Below are positions 56,107 to 64,000 of a stretch of 64,000 bases of DNA, in pieces (positions within the stretch are counted from its first letter, which is position 1; each line of letters opens with the position of its first letter). The notes under the pieces were generated by a model, which searched no databases, was not told where the DNA came from, and worked only from the letters and a program-made list of their open reading frames with translations. The stretch spans positions 189,131 to 253,130 of the forward strand of contig WTPW01000079.1 of NCBI GenBank assembly GCA_009809945.1, written 5' to 3'. The translations under genes were made by a program, and so were the position numbers. This DNA comes from Gigaspora margarita. Taxonomy: Eukaryota > Glomeromycota > Glomeromycetes > Diversisporales > Gigasporaceae.

Positions 56107-56780
56107 CTAATCCATTTCATTTCCAGGGAATTGTCTCCTTGATTTCTGTAAAATTGGTTGTTTATGACATCTTTTACAAAGCAAACACCTTAAAACGATT
56201 CCATACAAAACGATAGCAATGACAATGATAATACTAATTCCAATTTTCAAATTAGGATTGGTTGCCAGAACATTGGCTACAGATTGCTATTTGTGTAAAT
56301 GCCGTCACTCAAGAATAATTTTGTGCATCTAGAATATAGATATTTTTATTTAATGTTATGAAAGATTGGGTCATAATTTGGCCTAAATATTCGAAGACTG
56401 AATAGTTTTAATAAACATTTTTAAATTGATAATTTAATGAAGCAGTAATTACCAAATGCAACAATCATATAACCGTAATATAATGTAGCAGAATAATATT
56501 TAAGCAGTAATGGAGCATTTGTTTGCGAAATATATGGAATAGATCACACCAAAACACCTTTACTTATATCTAAATTTTGTAATAGCCGGTGATTCAGCAA
56601 CAAATATATTACCTATTGATCCTCCATATATAATAATATTATAATTTCCGTATATTACCTTATAAATTTATTTTGATTAAATAGACATATATTGTTAAAT
56701 AAAGATCAAGTTATTTTGCATATTAAAACAGCTGAATGTCCAACACGACCTTCAGTTAAACTGCCATTTGCTGGCTAAAC
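56107..56780 (-). pseudogene. kelch-repeat membrane protein pseudogene
   Basis: On the minus strand, separated by stops and shifts, kelch blade pieces appear in order: LTEGRVGHSAVLI (about 56740), IIIYGGSIGNIFVAESPAI (about 56620), APLLLKYYSATLYYGYMIVA (about 56500) with FGN following, and NIYILDAQNYS followed by TGA where kelch repeats have Trp (56309-56311), then VTAFT. The locus ends with LKIGISIIIVIAIVLYGIVL then RCLLCKRCHKQP, a transmembrane helix followed by a basic tail, stop at 56107. An extracellular beta-propeller with a C-terminal anchor is the expected original form. No open frame longer than one blade survives. Confidence 0.65.
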
Positions 56781-57253
56781 AAGCAGAATCCAAAATTAAT
56801 TGGTTATTAATTATGTCAACTATTTACTATGAACGTGGATGGCAAAAGAGGTTTAACTGACCGGTAAAATTATGACCGATGCCAGATTTTAATTTTTGAA
56901 CAATTATTACTGCAACATGAAGTCATAAAATCATATTGGAAGAACTACATCAAATAAATAGAGAAACCCATCGTTCATAATTCTGGCCAAATTTGCAGAT
57001 CATTGGGCCAGAACTAGAACAACCCAATTTTAAAACTGGTTAAATGATCTGCAGTTTAATGATGATGGGCCGATATACACACGATAGGAGTAAAAATCGC
57101 CACCCAAAAAAGTTTCGAATACCACGTGACAAATATAAACACAAAAAATTACAAACAAAAAAATTTAGACTAACAAAATAATATCGATAATAAATTAATC
57201 ATTTTATTTATTTCGAAGAATCAATAAACGTGATATTTTTACAGCCAGAAAGT
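56781..57253. other. intergenic with a dispersed repeat fragment
   Basis: ATAATTCTGGCCAAATTTGC at about 56978, followed by AGATCATTGGGCCAGAaCTAGAACAA, recurs at about 58545-58590. Two copies of an uncharacterised repeat. Confidence 0.5.
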
Positions 57254-57482
57254 ATCGAAACCAAATGGATTCTGTGTTTTGCATTACCCCCCTCTCCCCT
57301 CCGGAAGGGGGTGGGGATGGTTCACATAGTAAATTTTTTTTCGAATTGTTTCGTGACTGTATAAAATTTTTCCGAAATACCCCGTATCCCTATGTATATT
57401 TATCTAAATTTTTTTTACTATGAGGGAGAGGGGGAGCGCTGAGGGGATGGGTAATGTAAAACACTGAATCAGTTGGTCTCCC
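57254..57482. mobile_element. GGCCAGACCAA family MITE copy C (diverged)
   Basis: Matches copy D (62799-63050) throughout: ATTCTGTGTTTTGCATTACC, TCCGGAAGGGGG, TGGTTCACATAGTAAA, and the right part GGGTAATGTAAAACACTGAA. The terminal bases are degraded and no TAA pair remains. Confidence 0.7.
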
Positions 57483-58326
57483 TACTTCTCCAATTTATCA
57501 ATGCCACAAAGCTTTTATTAATACTGTCGAGCCATTTGTTACTATTTGGATTCATCATGTTTTCTTCAATAATTTTTTGCTGTCATGTCCTGATTAAAAC
57601 AAATAATCAGAGTTATAATCTTCCGAAAGAGTATTAAAAATAAAATCTACAAGGTTTTCTGGTGCAATGCATTTTCTTGATTAATTTTTTTATAATTTTA
57701 TTTATTTTTTTTCGTTAATTGCTAGTGGAAATTTTAGAATCGTGTGTTTATTGCTTATTATGTTAATTATCGCCCTTTTCAAATTAGTGTGACCCTTACC
57801 AATCATCTCTCACTCTGAAAATCGGCAAAATTCTCTAATTTTAGCACTTTTTTGCGAATAAATCTAAATTTCTTGCTAACAAATAAAAATTCCCAATATT
57901 CTTCTTCTATTCTCACTTTTCTAATACTATGTATAGCTATACACGAAAACTGGATGTAGATTTGGCCAAATTAAATGGGAAATTTCGGTGGTTTTTTTTT
58001 TTAACTACATAATTCGCAAAACTGCTTCTATTGCCATCAAACTGCCTACATTCAATTATAAGTTATAAAATTTTACTTGAATTTTCGAAAATAATCCTAA
58101 GAATCGAACTTGACCGTGTTGATAATGAGAAATCTTTGTTCAGCATTTTAAATTTTTTTTTACAATTAGGAATTTGATAATCCTGGGTATAAAGTTAAAT
58201 GATGTCATTTTTAGCAAATCACAGGCTTGTAATTTGATATTAAATTCTAAATTTCCTTGTACGTGGTGTATGATGTATAAAAATCTGGGGTCACGCTAAT
58301 TTGAAAAGAGCGATATTCTGGGTAGA
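57483..58326. other. intergenic, nothing recognisable
   Basis: AT-rich sequence without a supported feature. Confidence 0.35.
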
Positions 58327-58473
58327 TTGAAGAAGAGTTAACCCAGTGATCATCACAACATCACATGACAAGCATTCGGCCTAAGTTAGGGTTTGTTTTA
58401 ATTCTGGTAAACAAATGACGTCATTATATGTTGATCTTGTGATTGTCGATCACTGGGTTAACTGTTCTTCAAG
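58327..58473. mobile_element. MITE (TTGAAGAAGAGTTAACCCAG)
   Basis: TIRs TTGAAGAAGAGTTAACCCAG and CTGGGTTAACTGTTCTTCAA extend through TGATCatCACAA/TTGTGATTGTCGATCA. About 147 bp. No clear TSD. Confidence 0.7.
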
Positions 58474-60084
58474 TGTCCCGATATTATTGAATTGACAATA
58501 TCATGATTTTCGATACTAGCGATTTTACTCTATCGGTCATTAATAATTCTGGCCAAATTTGCAGATAATTTGGACAGATCTAGAACAAAACAATTTTAGT
58601 GGATGTTTTTGGGGTCGTGTACATCACGAGATTACCCGATATGTAGCCCGGATCCGTCCGAACCAAACAAAGCGAGACGACAAAGATATAAAAACACAAA
58701 AAATATAAAAAAACGGCTATCTAAACCATGCGATTTTGCTATATATAAACCCCCTATCTATCTCCATAATCTAGCCCTAACCCTAATATCAATCGATTTC
58801 AATTAAAAATCGGAAAAAATCTGGTTTCTTTAGCAGTCTGTGCAATGTCCCATCCCTAATTGTCATTTATTTAGATATTTGATTGAATAATTGGTTAAAT
58901 AATTTATCAGCTATAATCGGTATCCGGAACGTAGTGGTGGTTCAGTTCGAGCTTTGCGTTCGTTCACAAAATCTTGACGCTGATTGGATGTAATAATCTG
59001 GTTATTTTATGATCTATATTCTTGTTAATTCAAGATGACGCGAGGCTATGCATAGTGATGAGCCTCGTGAAACCATTGACCAGAATAAGCCCCAATTCCG
59101 AATAATCAAAAATGATGAGTAGACTTTCCACAAACAATAATCACTAACTTAATAAATGCGCAATGAGAAGGAAGAAAACTCATAGGAAACGCAGTCTCGA
59201 TAGAACAAAATTCGCGACCCAACTTTTCTCCAAAGGAAACCTCTGCAGAATATTAATATCACATTCATATTAATGGCCGACCTGCGTTATGTAGGCGGAC
59301 CGACCAGCGCTAAGCCACACAAACTCAACTAATTTGCTGAGAAAGTACAATAGACTTCTGGCAGCTATGCAGTCAATATCTATGATTTATTTATATTAAA
59401 TCGCCTACAATATGAATATTACTTGCACTCTCATCACAAAAATTATCATATGCTAATCCTCAATTAGGTTTTCGCATTATGTGCGCTATTCATGAAGCAT
59501 CCGTACTAATATGAACTTTTGTACTGGGTCCGCTCTTAAAAATTCGGATCCATGTGAAAATTTGACTCAAAACCAGATCAAAAATTCATGGTATTGGCCG
59601 AAAATATAGAAATCGTCATCATAATTCTTGTCATTGGATTTATCCAATCAAATATTGGCTGGATTTGGTTATTTTGCTCGGATAGATCTGGACTCGAAAT
59701 ATCCAGCTTAGCAATGGCTTATGCGGAATCCTACTTCTAATAATTAAGACTTAATGTCACTTTCAAATTTTTATGATAAGGCCGCTTCTAGTTGATTAGT
59801 TGGTTAAGGTCAATATGTTTGGCTTCAGGCACGGGGTGGAGGGGAAATTTAAACAAACAAAGAAATTTAAACAAACACATATATGCCACGGATAGTGATG
59901 TGCCATTTATATGATGTCCAAATTTTTTTAGTGTACAGTACGTGCAGTACATATATTGCTTATATAATAAAGTTGCTTTAGTAGTTATACTTTTAATATT
60001 AGTCTATATTACAATTAACATAATATTTGAATCATTTTAATATAGTAATATATTAATAAATGTAGTTTATTGTATTAATATTTA
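58474..60084. other. intergenic, no supported gene
   Basis: Contains CCCTAACCCTAA at 58774-58785, a small hairpin GCGAGGCT...AGCCTCG at 59041-59075, and a GC-richer patch at 59278-59320 with tRNA A-box-like character on the minus strand but no cloverleaf. No coding region recognised. Confidence 0.35.
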
Positions 60085-60180
60085 GGCTGTTCAAGTTAAT
60101 TTTCGGTTAACATCACTTTCCAGGACTCTCGAAAGGGGGAGTGAGGGGACAAATGAAACGAACATATAAAATGAACAACC
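60085..60180. mobile_element. GGCTGTTCAA-family MITE
   Basis: Termini GGCTGTTCAAgTTAATTTT and AAAATGAACAACC. GGTTAACATCAC lies just inside the left end and a G-rich tract in the middle, as in 16000-16253. The TTA/TAT flanks are not a clean duplication. Confidence 0.5.
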
Positions 60181-60296
60181 TATTTTTAAAGTAGTAAATC
60201 TATTATAACGAATTGACTTCAAGTTATATTTAGTCTGAAGATTCTAGTTGAGTAACTAATTAGTAAGATAAATTTGATTCAGTAGTTAATTATAAG

Positions 60297-60442
60297 ATAT
60301 TGGTCATGCAATGATTAATATCATGAAATTTGTTTTGTCGGAGCAAATGATTGGCTGACATGTGCCACGTAGTGGCACGTTTCGACCAATCATGTTTCGA
60401 CAGAACAAATTTTGTAATATTTATCATCGCATGATCCAATAT
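60297..60442. mobile_element. fold-back element, GTGCCAC-centre family
   Basis: Palindrome ATATTGGTCATGCaATGATtAATAT...AAATTTGTTtTGTCGgA...ATGATTGGctgACATGTGCCACGTAGTGGCACGT... with complementary right arm. Related centre at 47811-47913. Confidence 0.75.
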
Positions 60443-61573
60443 CGATGTTATCATGCAATTATGTTCATGATTTAAAAGTTGTGATTGGCTAACTGAGTTT
60501 TAATTTGGGATTGTTGTGATTACTAATAACATAGAAAAAATAAAAATAAGAAAATTTTTCATGATCATATGAGTTTGCGCGATAACATCACTTCCTCTTA
60601 CAAAAGAGAGGAGCAAAAATAAATAAGTAAATAAATTATATAATACATTCACCGAGAAAAAGAACTTCGTACATACAATTTTGCAGCTAAAATTCTCATG
60701 ATCGGATCTGCATCATTTTTGCAGCAATCACAGAAATTTTGGGTTTACTAATTCCCAAGTTCCTATTGGCCGAATGCAAATTTTGTCTCTCATTGAATGA
60801 AATAAAATCACTGGTCGGATGGCTTAAAAATTAATGTAAAAAAGTATCTTATTATTTTGATATAATTTAATTAATTTACTTAATAAAATTCATAAATTTA
60901 TACAAATATTATATTTCTAAAATATAAGCTATATAATTTATATAAATATATTCATATATTTATTTAACTAAAGGTATTCAATTTTGCCTGATCCATTTTT
61001 CCATATATGTATTGGTTGTGTCCATGCATGAACCGGATCCTGTCAACTTTTTTATTGTACATAGTTAGATTGTGCAACTATTTGATCATTTGTAGCATCT
61101 TTATGCGGAAGATCTGCAGCCAAAATTTCTTTGAAATTCTAAGAAAGGAAATTTTTGTCGACCCTTTTTCTTAAATAGATAGATAGAATTTGAAATAGCT
61201 ATTGCTATAGCTATTGTTATATCTATAGGTACTGCTATTGCTATGCTACCTAAAAAAAAAATAAATAAATAAAAAAAAGTGAAAAAAACTGCAATACAAT
61301 ATTAACTGATAAAAAGGTTTCATTTTTTACGTTATCATTAGGTCTTTGCCTATATTTGAAAATAAGTCTCTGCATTTTGCACATTTTTCTTTTTCAGATT
61401 TTTTATAGGATAGATGAATTGATGATCTCTGATCGTCAAAGACAGTACAAATGTTCGCAGTGAAAATTTGATGATCTTTTCTAAATTAATTTTTTTTCAA
61501 GAATATAGATGTGCAATATGAAATAATTCCTTTCCTGATTAAGCTTGATAAGGCTGTTTTGAGTTAACATCAC

Positions 61574-61911
61574 AGATTTACTTATTTGTGCCAGTAGTAC
61601 AACCCAAAAATGAAATTTTAATTTTGTAAATAAACAAAGTGTGTAAAAACATAAAGTTAGGGTTAGGAGGTTAGCTTTAGGAGGTATGGCTATAGATAGT
61701 TGCCCATTATGTGTAAAATTTTATCCTCGGCATTTTTAATTAGTGCATAAAGGTCAATTTAAACGCTATTTTTGGCATATGTTCACTTTTTTCTTCTTCT
61801 GCACGTGTTCAGAATTCATGTCGAGCTGATCCAGAACAATCAAAATTCGACCTCACTGATTGGTAGTTGCCTTTTTAGAAGTTTGTATTACTGGCACAAA
61901 TAAGTAAAGCC
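61574..61911. mobile_element. MITE with a perfect 10-bp duplication
   Basis: 338 bp with TIRs TTTACTTATTTGTGCCAGTA and TACTGGCACAAATAAGTAAA (a few extra bases outside), flanked by TTAACATCAC at 61564-61573 and 61912-61921. A 9-11 bp TSD is typical of Mutator-like elements. It is inserted into the subterminal GTTAACATCAC motif of a GGCTGTT-family MITE. Contains GTTAGGGTTAGGAGG at about 61656. Confidence 0.85.
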
Positions 61912-61939
61912 TTAACATCACCCCTTCCTCCATCCCCTG

Positions 61940-62290
61940 ATAAAATAAACATATAAAAAAAATAAAAACTAAAAAAAAATAAAAATGCCCAATGGGTGCG
62001 CTTTGACTTTCAGCCTAAATTAAGCTTAATTTAGGCCAAAATTCAAATTAGTTCTATGCGTTATTTCGTGGTTATACGGCAATTATAAAATAAAAATAAT
62101 TTAATATAAAAAAATATTTAAAATAAAAAAACCAATTTAAAATAAAATAATTTTTTTAAAAAAAAAAGATAAAAAAATATAAAATAAAAAAACTAATTTA
62201 AAATAAAATAATTTTTTTTAAAAAAAAAACAAGAAAACAAAATAAAAACGAATTAAAAAAAAAAATAAAAAAATAAATCATGAAAAAATA
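61940..62290. repeat. A/AT-rich simple sequence and partial MITE
   Basis: GCCTAAATTAAGCTTAATTT (61999-62018), followed by AGGCC, and GCGTTATTTCG repeat the central hairpin of the CAGTACyGGACAG MITE at 19737-20203. AAAATAAAA tracts follow to 62290. Confidence 0.55.
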
Positions 62291-62798
62291 AAGTTAAAAT
62301 TTTAGTTACTACTTCGTTGTCCTCTCATATATGTTTATTTTATATTGTGATGCAAAGATTTAAGAAAAACTGCTGAAAAAAAGCCTCCAAATTGTTTTTT
62401 TATTCGATAGTGAAGAGCTAGAGAACTAGTATTAATAAGTAAGAAGAAATATTTAAATAAACATTTCACTTTTTTGGAAATAGCCATTACAAACCAATTA
62501 ATAAAATCGATACTTTTTTATATTAATTTTTAAGCCATTCGACTAGTAATTTATTTCATTCAATGAGGACAAAATTTGCATTCGACCAAATAGGAACCTG
62601 GGGAATTAGTAAATGAAAAATTCTGATTTGTGATCTCTGCATACAATGATGCATATCCGATCACTAGATCACGAGAATTTTGGTTGTAAAAATTATATGT
62701 ACTGTACATACGAAGTTCTTTTACTTGAATGAATACATAATATAATTAATTAATTATTTATTTTTGCTCTTCTCTTTCATAAGAGGAAAGAATGTTAA

Positions 62799-63050
62799 GG
62801 CGAGACCAACTTTATTCTGTGTTTAACATTACCCCTTTTCCCTCCGGAAGAGGGAGGGGAGAAGGTGGTTCACATAGTAAAATTTTTAAAAATTTTTTTT
62901 TCAAAAAAAAATTTTTTAAATTGTTCCATGACTATGTAAAATTTTCTGAAATATCCTGAAGCCTATGTATATTTATCTAAATTTTTTTACTATGAGGAAG
63001 AGGGGGACCACTGGAGGTGTAATGTAAAACACAGAATCCATTAGTTCGCC
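62799..63050. mobile_element. GGCCAGACCAA family MITE copy D
   Basis: 252 bp with TIRs GGCGAGACCAACtTtATTCT and AGAATCcATTAGTTCGCC and TAA on both sides (62796-62798, 63051-63053). Interior shared with copy C. Confidence 0.85.
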
Positions 63051-63139
63051 TAACTACTAAATCATATTTATCTAACCTAATTAGCAACTCAAATATCACG
63101 ATATGTTATTATTAATAAATTGAAAAGGTATGAAGTTTG

Positions 63140-63320
63140 AAATGAGGCCGAGCGAAGTGAGGCCGAGATCAAGATATAAAAAAAATGGCACATTGTAATT
63201 TAATATTAAATTGAACTTTGAAAATGTCTAAGCGAAGCGAGGCTGAAAGTAATAAACCAATTTGTCAACAACGTTTATAATGTAAAAAAAAAAGAACAGA
63301 ATCAAATTGGCCAAGCGAAG
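63140..63320. repeat. GCGAAGCGAGGC repeat cluster
   Basis: GAGGCCGAGCGAAGTGAGGC (63144-63163), AAGCGAAGCGAGGCTGAAAG (63231-63250) and CCAAGCGAAGAGTCG (63311-63325) are diverged copies of one short GC-rich motif in AT-rich DNA. Confidence 0.6.
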
Positions 63321-63522
63321 AGTCGTATAAAGGTTGTTCATATACTTTTCTACTTATATTTTTTTAACTATCTTGTGCACAAAGTGCCGAATTATTCTAT
63401 TTTCATAAATAAAAGAGTAAATTTAAAATATTTTAAAAAATTTAAAAAAGTATTAAATTATCAGTAACTAGCAACATCATGACACCATCTGTTATATCTA
63501 ATTATTATTTGTTAGCTGCAAC

Positions 63523-63541
63523 GGGCGGCGAAGCCGCCCGC
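63523..63541. repeat. GC hairpin GGGCGGC-GAA-GCCGCCC
   Basis: A perfect 7-bp stem with a GAA loop followed by CATGTGCAATTTCTAG. An extreme local GC peak, probably the end of a dispersed repeat rather than a terminator. Confidence 0.6.
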
Positions 63542-63803
63542 ATGTGCAATTTCTAGTTTATCTAACAAAAACTCCGGGAATTTTTGTGTTGATCAAATTA
63601 ACAAATATGATTGGTCAATTTCTATATCAAAATTTCTTTAATAAATGATCAGCCAAAATTTTAGCGTACAGTTACAGTACTGTATAGTATTGTACGTGGC
63701 ACCAGAGTATTTAATTAAACCTTATTGGTCAGATTTGATTACATGAATATTGAAGATTTTTCTGTTATGATTGGTGTTTAATTTTGGGGGGACTGCTGGC
63801 CGA

Positions 63804-63819
63804 GGGGGGGGGGGGGGGG
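63804..63819 (+). repeat. G16 homopolymer
   Basis: Sixteen consecutive G in a GGCCGAG...ATGACGTTAACAA context, close to a GGCTGTT-family-like end (GTTTAAACGGCC-type sequence at 63850). The length may be unreliable in the assembly. Confidence 0.7.
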
Positions 63820-63820
63820 A

Positions 63821-64000
63821 TGACGTTAACAAACTAATCAACTTTAAACGGCCTAATTAAGAAGAGATGTATAATAACTAAAATGTTTAATTGCTATAAT
63901 TACTATAATTCCTAAAGTGCTCTAACTTTTTTCCTAAATCAAACTTATCGACAAAACTGTAATATGAAAATTTCCTGTTTTACAATAACGTACATAAAAA
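63821..64000. other. window end, nothing recognisable
   Basis: AT-rich sequence with no supported gene. Confidence 0.3.

Larger units (their letters stand above)
60585..62790. mobile_element. 2.2-kb element with about 280-bp TIRs
   Basis: 60585-60850 and about 62500-62790 are inverted copies (CCTCTTAcaAAAGAGaGGAGCAAAAATAAATAA; GAACTTCGTACATAcA; TTCCTATTGGcCGAATGCAAATTTTGTC; TTAAAAATTAATgTAAAAAAGTATC). The interior carries younger insertions (61574-61911 and partial copies of other MITEs) plus long A/T simple sequence at 61950-62290. No open frame. Confidence 0.7.

Noticed and set aside
59275-59325. tRNA-like sequence on the minus strand (TGGCTTAGCGCTGGTCGG)
   Set aside because: A-box-like and locally GC-rich, but the anticodon stem does not pair and no B box follows at the right distance.

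Overview
This 64 kb window is strongly AT-rich, gene-poor and packed with repeats. Its protein families are a Sel1-repeat protein kinase, a BTB-BACK-TLDc protein, TPR-plus-kinase relics, a kelch protein with a C-terminal membrane anchor and a secreted trypsin-like pseudo-protease. With short 70-85 bp introns, this set points to a fungus of the Glomeromycotina (arbuscular mycorrhizal fungi, Rhizophagus-like). That is an inference from family content; no database search was possible.

Only three genes look intact: the secreted S1-like protein (1128-2393, minus), the Sel1-kinase (23094-24730, minus, two exons) and the BTB-TLDc gene (26884-28465, plus, two exons). Three further loci are decayed: a TPR/kinase cluster (42.4-47.4 kb, minus), a kelch/membrane-anchor gene (56.1-56.8 kb, minus) and a faint kinase/Sel1 relic (54.6-54.95 kb, plus). 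All of these families are lineage-expanded signalling or surface families, so the window reads as accessory rather than housekeeping sequence.

The rest is a stratified deposit of non-autonomous transposons. Many can be delimited to the base by terminal inverted repeats (TIRs) and target-site duplications (TSDs). They include hAT-type elements with 8-bp TSDs (12.45, 18.33, 18.65, 38.60 and 52.34 kb), TA-flanked Tc1/mariner-type elements (5.90, 14.69, 19.74, 29.32/34.17, 41.86 and 50.47 kb), TAA-flanked PIF/Harbinger-like miniatures (7.28, 12.06, 16.00 and 62.80 kb), one element with a 10-bp TSD (61.57 kb), fold-back hairpins, and a 4.8-kb LTR retroelement (29.33-34.16 kb) that has no polymerase and carries a Sel1-repeat fragment.

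From left to right: 0-2.4 kb, repeats and the secreted protein; 3.6-4.8 kb, a degenerate tandem repeat; 5.7-11.6 kb, a nested palindromic compound element centred on a symmetric three-plus-three unit array; 12-20 kb, nested hAT, mariner and TAA elements; 20-22.9 kb, fold-back satellite and a large inverted repeat; 23-28.5 kb, the two intact signalling genes; 28.5-34.6 kb, MITEs and the LTR element; 35-41 kb, a SINE candidate and hAT elements; 42-47.4 kb, the TPR/kinase pseudogenes; 48-64 kb, further MITEs, fold-back satellite, the kelch relic and nested elements.

No complete transposase or reverse transcriptase was seen, so everything mobile here is non-autonomous or dead. The most unusual features are the palindromic compound, the hAT elements that share a 'short TIR plus subterminal minisatellite' design with unrelated motifs, the retroelement carrying a host repeat, and four premature stops in the TPR/kinase cluster that all fit a CGA-to-TGA change.
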